Of a stretch of DNA of 43,274 nucleotides, positions 8,806 through 16,152 are shown piece by piece. The notes beneath the pieces were generated by a model, which was not told the DNA's origin, ran no database searches, and worked only from the letters and a program-made list of their open reading frames with translations. This DNA is from Frankiaceae bacterium. Its GTDB lineage: Bacteria > Actinomycetota > Actinomycetes > JADGOV01. The stretch is taken from assembly GCA_017882785.1 (NCBI GenBank), contig JADGOV010000015.1, positions 1-43,274 of the forward strand, given 5' to 3'. Both the position numbers and the translations under genes were made by a program. How positions within the stretch are numbered: position 1 is the first letter of the stretch; every line of letters starts with the position of its first letter.

Positions 8806-9270
8806 GGGCGCGCTCGGCTGGGACGCCACCGGTCGGGTGGCGCCCAGCACCCGGCAGGTGTACCGGCTGGCGGGACCGTTCACCTCCGCCTCGTCCCCGA
8901 CACGAAGGCCGAGCACCGCCCGCGCCAATGGGGAGTCTGCCGAGATCCGCAACTCGTCCAGGGCGGCCTCGAGCGGGTCCACGATGAGGAACCGTTCGAT
9001 GTCGCCGCCGGCAAGCTCCAGGGTGACCAGATCCCCGAGCTCCACGACAGCCGGGTCGTCCGGGCGGTCCTCCAGCCGGCCGGCCGAGGCGAGTAGCACC
9101 TCCAACCGGTGGGCTTCGATCAGCACCCGCTCGTACTCGATGACGGCCTCGCCGTCCCGATGCCGGTCGCGAAACGCCTCCAGCAGCTCCGGCAGCACCT
9201 CCTCGCGGAGCCTGGTGAGCCGCTGGCCGAGCTGCTCGCGACCATCCGTGGTCAGTACCGGGTTGTTCAC
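8803..9270 (-). CDS. GreA/GreB-family secondary-channel factor
   Basis: A 155-residue protein: a charged helical N-terminal half (about residues 1-75) and a C-terminal FKBP-like Gre domain (about 80-150). The C-terminal domain has VELGDLVTLEL, FLIVDPLEAALDELRISADSPLARAVLGLRVGDEAEV and a closing strand pair. The phrase SPLARAVLG is the Gre hallmark. Such proteins insert a coiled coil into the RNA polymerase secondary channel. Mycobacterial Rv3788-type members inhibit transcription instead of rescuing stalled complexes. The coiled-coil tip here (RHRDGEAVIEYER) has acidic residues but not the standard GreA tip, so the activity is uncertain. The GTG start overlaps the stop of the TerC-protease gene (GTGA). 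Confidence 0.85.
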   Translation of the reverse strand: MNNPVLTTDGREQLGQRLTRLREEVLPELLEAFRDRHRDGEAVIEYERVLIEAHRLEVLLASAGRLEDRPDDPAVVELGDLVTLELAGGDIERFLIVDPLEAALDELRISADSPLARAVLGLRVGDEAEVNGPASRYTCRVLGATRPVASQPSAP

Positions 9271-11348
9271 TCGCGCACTTCTCCCTTCGTTGACGGCGGC
9301 CGCAGCGCGACCGCCCGTGACAGCTCGTTGGGCGTGATCAGGCCGACGACCGCGCCGTCGGCGACGACGAGCACCGCGCCGGCGCCCATCCGCGCAGGCA
9401 GGTCATCGGCCAGGTCGGTGGGTTTCACCGTGCCGAGAGCGCTGATCGGGGTGGCCACGGCCAGCGTGCGGACGGCGGATCGCTGCTCCAGCGGCACCGC
9501 CGTGAGTTGCGGGAGTGAAACCACACCGGCTGGGGAGCCGTCAAACGCCGACAGCGCGAAGACGGTGGCCCGGGTGGGCTGGACCACGCGCTCCAGGAAG
9601 GTCTCCACGGTCAGCCAGCCAGGGGCGGCGGCTCCGGGGGTCATCACCGCGTCCGCCTGCAGGCCGTGCAGGGCACCGCTGACCTGCACACGTACGCCCT
9701 CCATCCGGGCAGTGGCGGTCAGGAACCAGCCGATCAGCATCAGCCACAGGCCCCCGGCCACCGAGCCCAGGACGGCCTCCACGGCGCCGGCGGCGAGCAC
9801 CAGCAGTCCGACCAGTCGGCCGGCCTTCGCGGCGGCGGCGGTGCCGCGAGCGCGGTCCCCTGTGCGTTTCCACACACCGGCCGCGACGAGACGACCACCG
9901 TCGAGCGGAGCGCCCGGCAGCACATTGAACACGGCCAGGACGCCATTGGTGACACCGGTCCACCCGAGCACGGCGGACAGCAGTCCCGAGGACACCAGCG
10001 CCAACGCCACCAACACGAGCCCGATCACGGCGCTGACCAACGGACCGACGCCGGCGATGCGGAACTGCGCGCCCGGCGTAGCGGGTTCACCCGCCAGTTC
10101 CGTGCTACCGCCGAGAGCCCACAGGGTCACGCCGGTAACCGGCACGCCGTTGCGCCGAGCCAGTAGCGCGTGCGCCAGTTCGTGCGCGACGACCGAGGCG
10201 AGGAAGAGGGCGGCCCCGAGCACAGCGGCGACCGCGTAGCTGATGCCACTGAGACCGGGCACGGAGCGAGGTAGCACCGAGCTGCCGAGCAGAACAGAGA
10301 TCAGGCCGACGGCGACCACGACGCTGACGTGGAACCGGATCTGCAGCCGGCCGCGGACCGGCGCGGGTCCTCCCACGGCTGGATCGGTCGTGGACGGGGT
10401 GGACGGGGGAGCCGACATGGCGGCGCCGTTCCTTTCCGGGGTTGAACTGATGGGTCGGGCGTTGCGCAGCGAGGCGAGCACCGAGACACCGAGCAGTACG
10501 GCGATCACCAGCAGCGACACCCACACGGACACGTAGAGGACGTCGGCAAGCAGCATCTTGGCGCCGACGAAGACCAGGACGGCGGACAGGCCGTACTTGA
10601 GCTTGCCGAACCGCTCCATGGCGCCGGCCAGCAGGAAGTACATCGGGCGCAGGCCCAGCACAGAGAAGGCATTCGCCGCGAAGACGACGAAGGTGTCGCG
10701 GGTCACGGCGAAGACGGCGGGCACGGAATCGACCGCGAACAGGACGTCGGTGGTGGCCACCGCGACGAGGACCCCGAGCAACGGCGTGGCCGCCCGACCC
10801 GACCAGAGCCGGTCACCCACGTAGTCCGCGCGCATCGGCACGACGCGACGGAGCAGCCGAAGCACTGGGTTGCGCTCGGGGTGCACCTCGCCACCGTCGT
10901 GCACCGCCATCCGGATGCCTGTCCCGACGAGCACCGCGCCAAGCACCCAGATCGTCCAGTGGAACGCCGCGAGCAGGGAGGCACCGGCGGCGATGAACGC
11001 CCCGCGGAGCACCAGCGCGCCGAGGACGCCGTAGAGCAGCGCCCGGTGCTGCGCGGCCGCGGGCACCGCGAAGTAGCCGAAGATCATCGCAAAGGCGAAG
11101 ACGTTGTCCACCGACAGGCTCTTCTCGATGAGAAAGCCCGCCAGGTACTCACCTGCCGACTCGGCGCCGGCAACCGCGGCGACAACGCCGGTGAAAGCCA
11201 GACCGACGGCGGCCCAGATCCCACTCCATATCGCGGCCTCACGCAGCGTAACGGGTTGGTCGCCGCGGTGGCCGAACGCCAAGTCGATTCGGAAACAGCC
11301 GACGATGGCCACCAGGAACAGCGCCCATCCCCACAATGGGACGTGCAT
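9267..11348 (-). CDS. TerC-family (manganese exporter-like) membrane protein fused to a site-2-type metalloprotease with CBS pair
   Basis: A 693-residue three-part protein. Residues about 1-300 are a TerC/Alx domain with the signatures SLSVDNVFAFAM and DVLFAVDSVPAVFAVT and about eight membrane helices. Residues about 300-335 are a Pro/Ser/Thr-rich linker. Residues about 335-570 are an M50/site-2 protease: HELAH at 389-393 and NVLPGAPLDGG with the ligand Asp483. Residues about 575-690 hold a CBS pair. The chosen ATG has AAGGA seven bases upstream; the frame extends 19 codons further. Family knowledge: TerC/Alx proteins export Mn2+, and their genes often follow manganese riboswitches, as here. 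The linker DNA still contains an AAAGGA sequence 11 bases before an in-frame ATG (codon 311, position 10418), so a separate protease may also be made. The junction could also hide a sequencing error. Confidence 0.88.
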   Translation of the reverse strand: MHVPLWGWALFLVAIVGCFRIDLAFGHRGDQPVTLREAAIWSGIWAAVGLAFTGVVAAVAGAESAGEYLAGFLIEKSLSVDNVFAFAMIFGYFAVPAAAQHRALLYGVLGALVLRGAFIAAGASLLAAFHWTIWVLGAVLVGTGIRMAVHDGGEVHPERNPVLRLLRRVVPMRADYVGDRLWSGRAATPLLGVLVAVATTDVLFAVDSVPAVFAVTRDTFVVFAANAFSVLGLRPMYFLLAGAMERFGKLKYGLSAVLVFVGAKMLLADVLYVSVWVSLLVIAVLLGVSVLASLRNARPISSTPERNGAAMSAPPSTPSTTDPAVGGPAPVRGRLQIRFHVSVVVAVGLISVLLGSSVLPRSVPGLSGISYAVAAVLGAALFLASVVAHELAHALLARRNGVPVTGVTLWALGGSTELAGEPATPGAQFRIAGVGPLVSAVIGLVLVALALVSSGLLSAVLGWTGVTNGVLAVFNVLPGAPLDGGRLVAAGVWKRTGDRARGTAAAAKAGRLVGLLVLAAGAVEAVLGSVAGGLWLMLIGWFLTATARMEGVRVQVSGALHGLQADAVMTPGAAAPGWLTVETFLERVVQPTRATVFALSAFDGSPAGVVSLPQLTAVPLEQRSAVRTLAVATPISALGTVKPTDLADDLPARMGAGAVLVVADGAVVGLITPNELSRAVALRPPSTKGEVRE
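10416..10437 (-). promoter_or_regulatory. Relic or functional internal ribosome-binding site and start for the protease half
   Basis: Within the TerC-protease reading frame, AAAGGA is followed after 11 bases by ATG (10418-10416), exactly where a stand-alone site-2 protease would begin. In the fused frame this stretch is read as part of the linker (PERNGAAM). Spacing is long, so activity is uncertain. Confidence 0.45.
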
Positions 11349-11385
11349 CGGCGGTTCCTTCCGGCGGACGACAGCGTGTCGTGCG

Positions 11386-11508
11386 CCGGAGGTCTCTCCC
11401 GCCACGGCTGACGTGGCGTCCCAGCCGGGCTCACGATGTCGGACCGAGCGTCCGTGACCGCGTGCCGTGATGACGACGGGGGCTTACGGGGATACTCCCC
11501 TCCGGTCC
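11386..11508 (-). promoter_or_regulatory. yybP-ykoY (manganese) riboswitch candidate
   Basis: The leader of the TerC-protease gene has the conserved landmarks of the yybP-ykoY class in order: GGGGAGTA at the 5' end, GTCGTCATCACGG in the middle, and GGGAGAGACCTCC at the 3' end. Outer stem P1 pairs CCGGAGG (11505-11499) with CCTCCGG (11392-11386) perfectly. A 7-bp hairpin, CGCCACG/CGTGGCG, lies near the 3' side. The class binds Mn2+ and commonly controls TerC/Alx, MntP and Gdt1 genes. The P1 3' strand is also nearly complementary to CCGGAAGG, which contains the gene's Shine-Dalgarno. This suggests a translational ON switch. Confidence 0.8.
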
Positions 11509-11640
11509 CTCCATTCTGCCCCACGTCGGGGCCTACCCGACCGGGCTAGGCATCCTCGCGTGGACATTCTCAGCCTTTTCTTCACCCGCCGGACGCGGCC
11601 CGGTCAGCCGACGCGACCGTCAAGGACACGCCGCGCCTCG
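11509..11640. other. Spacer upstream of the riboswitch
   Basis: This stretch lies between the riboswitch and the possible extension of the His-rich gene. A CAGAAT hexamer on the minus strand just upstream of the riboswitch is a possible -10 box, without a convincing -35. Nothing else is recognised. Confidence 0.3.
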
Positions 11641-11730
11641 TCATCCATCGAACAGGAGGGAGAAGAAGACGCGCACGCCGCGACGCACACCGACCTTGCT
11701 GACCAGCGCGAGCTCCGTCTGGTACGGGGA

Positions 11731-12171
11731 TCAGGTCCAGTAGCCCCGCACCGGCACTTCCCGCTGCACGCTGTGGAGGACGGTCTGGTGCACGACGTGG
11801 TGCACGACGTGATGGACGACGTGATGCTGGACGAGGTGGTGGTGAACCTGCACGACCACGGGGCCCGACATCTGCCTGCTCGCTCCGGCTCCGGTACGGG
11901 CCATCCGGAACGCGGCCACCGCGAGACCGGTCCCCACTGTGGCGACCGCCGACGCTGACACGGTCGCCGCGGTGCCTCTGCGCAACTCAGGCAGCCGCCT
12001 ACGCACCGTTTCCACCGTGGCCGACCACATCCGCTGCCGCGGCCGCACCCGCAGCACGTCGGCCGAACTGGGGCGGACCACGACCTCGGCCGAGGCCTCA
12101 GATTCGGCATCAGCATCGGCATAGCCCTCGGCATTGGGGCCGACTTCGGGCGTCTCCCCTTGCACCCGCAT
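11731..12171 (-). CDS. Unknown protein with one hydrophobic segment and a His-His-Val-Val repeat
   Basis: About 146 residues. The front is acidic with an ADADAESEASAE run. A basic stretch (RVRPRQRMWSATVETVRRR) is followed by a hydrophobic segment (ATVSASAVATVGTGLAVAAF). The end is a His-rich repeat, HHVV three times with variants, encoded by a 12-bp DNA repeat. I recognise no family. Starts at 12171 and 12186 both have GGAGG 3-4 bases upstream; 12171 is used. The frame ends in TGA at 11733-11731. The same frame then continues for 29 codons with strongly GC-biased third positions to a second TGA at 11641, so the gene may be interrupted or read through. The His clusters and the downstream manganese riboswitch invite, but do not prove, a metal-binding role. 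Confidence 0.55.
   Translation of the reverse strand: MRVQGETPEVGPNAEGYADADAESEASAEVVVRPSSADVLRVRPRQRMWSATVETVRRRLPELRRGTAATVSASAVATVGTGLAVAAFRMARTGAGASRQMSGPVVVQVHHHLVQHHVVHHVVHHVVHQTVLHSVQREVPVRGYWT
11766..11829 (-). repeat. 12-bp tandem repeat encoding HHVV
   Basis: About five 12-bp units (CATCACGTCGTS and degenerate forms) encode HHVV, HHVV, HHVV, HQTV and LHSV in the unknown protein. Later units diverge more, indicating stepwise duplication. Confidence 0.7.
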
Positions 12172-12255
12172 CACTCCTCCCGCCATGGTCCTCCCACGAT
12201 GTTCTCCCGCGATGGTGTCGCATCGGGACACCGAGGTCCAGCCGTCATGTGTCGG

Positions 12256-14250
12256 TCAGCTCAGCGGTGCCAGCCCCTGGGCGCCGCGGATGACGTCGAC
12301 GATCCGGCGCAGGATGTCGATGATCGAGAAGTCCTTCGGCGTGAACACCGCCGCCACACCCAGAGCCTCCAGCGCCGCCGCGTCCGCACCGGGGATGATG
12401 CCGCCCACTACCACCGGCACGTCATCGAGCCCGGCCCCGCGCAGACCGCTCAGGACATCGGGCACCAGCGACATGTGCGACCCGGAGAGCACCGACAGGC
12501 CGACGCAGTGCACGTCCTCCGCGATGGCGGCGGCCACGATCTCCGCGGGGGTCAGTCGGATGCCTTGGTAGACCACCTCGAAACCGGCGTCCCGGGCCCG
12601 GACGGCGATCTGCTCGGCCCCGTTGGAATGCCCGTCGAGCCCTGGCTTGCCCACCAACAGCCGAAGGTGGCGACCGATCTCTCGACCGGTGAGGTCGACA
12701 GCCAGTCGGACCGCCTCCAGCTCCTCACCGCCACCGCCCACGGCCACCCCGCTGACTCCGGTCGGCGCGCGGTACTCGCCGAACACCTCCCGCAGCGTGG
12801 ACGTCCATTCACCGGTGGTCACACCCACGCGGGCGCATGCCAGAGTGGCCGGCATAAGATTGATCTCGGTCTTTGCCGCGTCCCGCAGGCTCCGCAGCGC
12901 GTCGTCAACCGCAGCCGGGTCCCGACCGGCCCGCCAGGCCTGGATGGCCTCGATGGCCGACTGCTCCACGGCTGGGTCCACCGTCTGGATGGCGGCGTCG
13001 AGATCGACCAGCAGTGGGTTGGGCTCCGACTCAACCCAGCGGTTGACACCGACGACGATCTCCTCGCCGGCCTCGATCCGGCGACGCCGCTCGGCGTGGG
13101 AGGTGACCAGCGCCGTCTTCATGTAGGAGCTCTCCACCCCGGCGACGGCACCACCGAGGTCAAGCACCCGGTTGATCTCGGCCTGAGCCTCCTCGACGAG
13201 CTCGGACACCCGCCGATCGACCACGGCGGAGCCCTCGAAGAGGTCGTCGTACTCCAGCAGGTCGGACTCGAATGCGAGGATCTGTTGCATCCGGATCGAC
13301 CACTGCTGATCCCACGGGCGGGGCAGACCGAGCGCCTCGTTCCACGCCGGCAATTGCACAGCGCGGGCGCGGGCCCCCTTGGACAGGGTGACGGCCAACA
13401 TCTCAAGAAGGATCCGGTAGACGTTGTTCTCCGGTTGCGCCTCGGTGAGGCCGAGGGAGTTCACCTGCACGCCGTAACGGAATCGTCGTTGGGCTGGATC
13501 GGTGACGCCGTAGCGTTCGCTGGTCAGGTCGTCCCAGAGCCGGACGAACGCCCGCATCTTGCACATTTCCTCAACGAACCGGACCCCTGCGTTGACGAAG
13601 AAGGAGATCCGCGCGACCACCTCGCCGAAGCGCTCCGCCGGTACCTGACCGGAGTCCCGGACCGCGTCGAGCACAGCGATCGCGGTGCACATCGCGAAAG
13701 CGATCTCCTGCACCGGGGTCGCCCCGGCCTCCTGCAGGTGGTAGCTGCAGATATTGATGGGATTCCACTTCGGCACCGTCGTGACCGTGTAGGCGATCAT
13801 GTCGGTGGTCAACCGCAGCGACGCGGCGGGCGGAAAGACGTAGGTGCCGCGGGAGAGGTACTCCTTGATGATGTCGTTCTGGGTAGTGCCGCCCAGGTCA
13901 CCCGGATCGACGCCCTGCTCCTGCGCGGCGACCTGGTAGAGCGCGAACAGCCACATCGCCGGCGCGTTGATCGTCATGGACGTGTTCATCTCGCCGAGCG
14001 GGATGCCCGCCAGCAAGGCCCGCATGTCTCCCACGTGGGACACCGGGACGCCGACCTTGCCGACCTCACCCCGAGCCAGGTCCGCGTCCGGGTCATAGCC
14101 CGTCTGGGTGGGTAGGTCGAAGGCGACGGAGAGGCCGGTCTGACCCTTGGCCAGGTTGTTGCGGTAGAGCAGGTTGGACTCCCGCGCCGAGGAGTGACCG
14201 GCGTAGGTTCGCATCAGCCATGGCTTGTCGCGCTGTGCGCGCTCGCTCAT
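12256..14250 (-). CDS. ecm: Ethylmalonyl-CoA mutase (MeaA type, adenosylcobalamin-dependent)
   Basis: A 664-residue single-chain mutase. The N-terminal substrate-binding barrel opens RTYAGHSSARESNLLYRNN and includes LSVAFDLPTQTGYDPD and TTQNDIIKEYLSRGTY. The C-terminal B12 domain has GKPGLDGHSNG, the DxHxxG cobalt-ligand motif, plus GLSVLSGSH and VVGGIIPGAD. Length and the shortened N terminus match MeaA/Ecm rather than the roughly 730-residue methylmalonyl-CoA mutase large subunit. Ecm converts (2R)-ethylmalonyl-CoA to methylsuccinyl-CoA, downstream of Ccr and the epimerase. The cofactor enzyme PduO is encoded 3 kb away. The ATG lacks a Shine-Dalgarno, and a TAGAGT box lies seven bases upstream. 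Confidence 0.94.
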   Translation of the reverse strand: MSERAQRDKPWLMRTYAGHSSARESNLLYRNNLAKGQTGLSVAFDLPTQTGYDPDADLARGEVGKVGVPVSHVGDMRALLAGIPLGEMNTSMTINAPAMWLFALYQVAAQEQGVDPGDLGGTTQNDIIKEYLSRGTYVFPPAASLRLTTDMIAYTVTTVPKWNPINICSYHLQEAGATPVQEIAFAMCTAIAVLDAVRDSGQVPAERFGEVVARISFFVNAGVRFVEEMCKMRAFVRLWDDLTSERYGVTDPAQRRFRYGVQVNSLGLTEAQPENNVYRILLEMLAVTLSKGARARAVQLPAWNEALGLPRPWDQQWSIRMQQILAFESDLLEYDDLFEGSAVVDRRVSELVEEAQAEINRVLDLGGAVAGVESSYMKTALVTSHAERRRRIEAGEEIVVGVNRWVESEPNPLLVDLDAAIQTVDPAVEQSAIEAIQAWRAGRDPAAVDDALRSLRDAAKTEINLMPATLACARVGVTTGEWTSTLREVFGEYRAPTGVSGVAVGGGGEELEAVRLAVDLTGREIGRHLRLLVGKPGLDGHSNGAEQIAVRARDAGFEVVYQGIRLTPAEIVAAAIAEDVHCVGLSVLSGSHMSLVPDVLSGLRGAGLDDVPVVVGGIIPGADAAALEALGVAAVFTPKDFSIIDILRRIVDVIRGAQGLAPLS

Positions 14251-14257
14251 GAACCGA

Positions 14258-14263
14258 ACTCTA
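14258..14263 (-). promoter_or_regulatory. -10 box of leaderless promoter for ecm
   Basis: TAGAGT is separated by seven bases from the ecm ATG at 14250, with no ribosome-binding site between them. Confidence 0.55.
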
Positions 14264-14345
14264 CCCGTGGGCCCACTCCCGACATCAGGGCGTCGGATCC
14301 CCGACGCCTAGCGCTCAAGGAACAACCCGTTCGCTGCGGTCCGGC

Positions 14346-14663
14346 TCAGCCGACGGCGACGGGTGCAGTCCTCATCTGCAGGACCCGGTGCAACCGGGTC
14401 CGGAACAGCAGCCTGGACAACCGTGGCGGCACATTGCACAGGACGAGTCGCCGGCCGGACTGCAGTGCCCTCCGATGGGTGCCGACCAGCACGCCGAGCC
14501 CGGTCGCGTCGAGCATCTCCACCCCGGAGACGTCGACGAGCAACTCGCCGATTCCGAGATCCACGGCGTCGTGCAGGATGTGACGGACGTTGGCGACTGT
14601 ACTGACATCGACGCGTCCGCGTAGCACGACGGTCTGACCCGGCTCGGCCATGAGAGCACTCAC
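14346..14663 (-). CDS. STAS-domain anti-sigma-factor antagonist-like protein
   Basis: A 105-residue single STAS domain: VVLRGRVDVSTVANVRHIL, then ELLVDVSGVEMLDATGLGVLVGTHRRA. In SpoIIAA-type antagonists the segment is DSSGLGV with a phosphorylated Ser; here it is DATGLGV, placing Thr at that site. Such proteins bind anti-sigma kinases in partner-switching control. No kinase or sigma-factor gene is nearby, so it is an orphan. GTG at 14663 has GGAGG five bases upstream. It lies between ecm and hbd, as STAS genes do near hbd in some Streptomyces. Whether it controls these genes is unknown. Confidence 0.85.
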   Translation of the reverse strand: MSALMAEPGQTVVLRGRVDVSTVANVRHILHDAVDLGIGELLVDVSGVEMLDATGLGVLVGTHRRALQSGRRLVLCNVPPRLSRLLFRTRLHRVLQMRTAPVAVG

Positions 14664-14780
14664 GACGCCCTCCCCCCGACCGGGCCACTCGGCCCACCCC
14701 CGGTGACACCAGGGTAGGCGGCGGGAAGGCGTCCACTTCTACTCTTGTGGTAAACCACCCTCTCGGCCCAGATGGTGGCA

Positions 14781-14800
14781 CCCGGACAGCCCTGTCCGGG
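14781..14800 (-). terminator. Hairpin terminator candidate after hbd
   Basis: CCCGGACAG (14781-14789) and CTGTCCGGG (14792-14800) form a perfect 9-bp inverted repeat about 20 bases after the hbd stop. There is no U-tract, as is common for GC-rich actinobacterial terminators. Confidence 0.55.
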
Positions 14801-14820
14801 CGGGTCGCGGACGGCTCGTG

Positions 14821-15672
14821 TCAGCTGTCGTAGCGATACCAGCCCCGTCCGCTCTTCCGGCCGAGGTCCCCGGCGGTGACCATCCGGATCAGCGTCTCGG
14901 GCGGGAAGAACTTCGAGTCCTGGGAGTCGGTGTAGACGTTGCGGGCGGCGTTGACCATGATGTCGATGCCCGTGAGATCCATCGTGGCCATCGGGCCCAT
15001 CGCGTGCCCGAAACCGAGCTTGCAGGCCGTGTCGACGTCCTCGGAGGTGGCCACACCGGACTCGACCAGCTTGGCCGCCTCCATGCACAGAGCGACGATC
15101 AGGCGAGTGGTCACGAAGCCGGCGACATCCCGGTTCACCACGGTGCAGGTCTTGCCGATGTCCTCGGCAAAGGACCGCGCCTTGGCCACAGTGGCGTCGC
15201 TGGTGCGGTGACCCCGGACCAGCTCGCAGAGCTTCATCATCGGTACCGGGGAAAAGAAGTGCGTGCCGACCACCGACTCGGGGCGGCTGGTCGCCGCCGC
15301 GATCTCGGTGATCGGCAGGGCGCTGGTGTTGGTGGCCAGGACCGCTTCAGCGCCGCAGATCCGATCCAGTACCCGAAACACGTCATGCTTGGCCTGCAGA
15401 TTCTCAAAGATGGCCTCGACCACGACGTCGGCGTCGGCGACTGCTTCAAGATCGGTGGTGGTGACGATCCGGGCCAGCGCGGCGTCGGCGTCGGCGTCGG
15501 CCAACGTGCCCTTCTTGACCACTCGGGCGTAGGAGGCCGCGATCGAGTCCTTGGCCCGCTTCAGCGGTGCGTCGTCCACGTCCCGAAGCGTCACGTCGTA
15601 GCCGGCTTGAGCCGCTACCTGGGCGATGCCGGATCCCATGAGGCCGGCGCCGATGATGGCAAGTCTCGTCAC
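14821..15672 (-). CDS. hbd: 3-Hydroxybutyryl-CoA dehydrogenase
   Basis: A 283-residue single-module 3-hydroxyacyl-CoA dehydrogenase. The NAD motif is AIIGAGLMGSGIAQ at the N terminus. TNTSALPITE matches the family's TNTS motif. The catalytic dyad is in GTHFFSPVPMMKLCELV (His and Glu). Where many homologues have Asn (GFVVNR), this one has GFVTTR. I believe close actinobacterial relatives share that, but it merits comparison. It interconverts acetoacetyl-CoA and 3-hydroxybutyryl-CoA, feeding crotonyl-CoA to Ccr after dehydration. The GTG start has a TAGTCT box six bases upstream and no Shine-Dalgarno. A (GCC GAC)n run encodes ADADADA near residue 60. Confidence 0.93.
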   Translation of the reverse strand: MTRLAIIGAGLMGSGIAQVAAQAGYDVTLRDVDDAPLKRAKDSIAASYARVVKKGTLADADADAALARIVTTTDLEAVADADVVVEAIFENLQAKHDVFRVLDRICGAEAVLATNTSALPITEIAAATSRPESVVGTHFFSPVPMMKLCELVRGHRTSDATVAKARSFAEDIGKTCTVVNRDVAGFVTTRLIVALCMEAAKLVESGVATSEDVDTACKLGFGHAMGPMATMDLTGIDIMVNAARNVYTDSQDSKFFPPETLIRMVTAGDLGRKSGRGWYRYDS

Positions 15673-15678
15673 GGATCT

Positions 15679-15684
15679 AGACTA
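15679..15684 (-). promoter_or_regulatory. -10 box of leaderless promoter for hbd
   Basis: TAGTCT is six bases before the hbd GTG at 15672; no ribosome-binding site is visible. Confidence 0.5.
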
Positions 15685-15774
15685 CGACGGGCGCGACAAG
15701 CCGGGCGGTCGGGGTTTCCAGGCTAGCCGGCGGTCAACCAGTGCGAGACTGGGGCAATCGGGAGGAGGGTCTCG

Positions 15775-16089
15775 ATGCTCGTCCGTTCCTCATACCTGAT
15801 CGGGCCGGCGCTGGCGATGGCCGCGGTCGGCGTGCTGGCCCTGATCCTGCGCTGGATCTACAGCGACGCAGCGCCGCCGCCCACCCCAAGAACCGGACCG
15901 ACCGACTTCGGGCTGCTGGTCCCGGTCACCACCGTGCCGGATTCCGCCGCCGCCGCGGGGCTTCGTGGGTTGTTGGGTCAGCACGGAATCCGTACCACGC
16001 TCGCCCCCGGACCCGCGGGGGGCCTCATCGTCCTGGTGTTTGCCGCCGACGAGCCCCGCGCTCGGGCGCTACTGACTCCGAGTGAATGA
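15775..16089 (+). CDS. Small membrane-anchored protein of unknown function
   Basis: A 104-residue protein with one N-terminal membrane segment (LIGPALAMAAVGVLALILRW, residues 8-27), a Pro/Thr-rich spacer and a small alpha/beta domain. The domain reads FGLLVPVTTV...AAGLRGLLGQHGIRTTLAPG...LIVLVFAADEPRARALL. The domain resembles small DUF2007-like putative signal-transducing folds, but I cannot assign it firmly. GGAGGAGGG precedes the ATG by about seven bases. The stop codon lies inside a three-copy 14-bp repeat. It converges on murA. Confidence 0.75.
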   Translation: MLVRSSYLIGPALAMAAVGVLALILRWIYSDAAPPPTPRTGPTDFGLLVPVTTVPDSAAAAGLRGLLGQHGIRTTLAPGPAGGLIVLVFAADEPRARALLTPSE

Positions 16090-16114
16090 CTCCGGGTGAA
16101 TGACTCCGGGTGAA
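16073..16114 (+). repeat. Three 14-bp tandem repeats across a stop codon
   Basis: TGACTCCGRGTGAA occurs at 16073-16086, 16087-16100 and 16101-16114. The first unit encodes the last codons of the small membrane protein, and the stop TGA opens the second unit. Because 14 is not a multiple of three, the copies shift frame. Confidence 0.8.
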
Positions 16115-16116
16115 TG

Positions 16117-16130
16117 CCGGGACGGCCCGG
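16117..16130. terminator. Short hairpin between convergent genes
   Basis: CCGGG ACGG CCCGG forms a 5-bp stem in the 63-bp gap between the small membrane protein and murA. It could serve either transcript; strength is uncertain. Confidence 0.3.
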
Positions 16131-16152
16131 ACTCCGCACCGCCCGGCACGAG

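Noticed and set aside
11731-11733. TGA as a selenocysteine codon in the His-rich protein
   Set aside because: No SECIS-like hairpin is evident just downstream and the residue context is not that of a selenoprotein. Mutation or read-through is simpler.
11766-11829. CRISPR-like array
   Set aside because: The repeats are 12 bp, contiguous, without spacers, and lie inside a coding frame.
12160-14115. 650-codon plus-strand frame opposite ecm
   Set aside because: Low-information composition and no motifs; ecm explains the stretch fully.
12256-14250. Methylmalonyl-CoA mutase large subunit
   Set aside because: The 664-residue length and shortened N terminus fit MeaA/Ecm; no small mutase subunit or MeaB gene is beside it.
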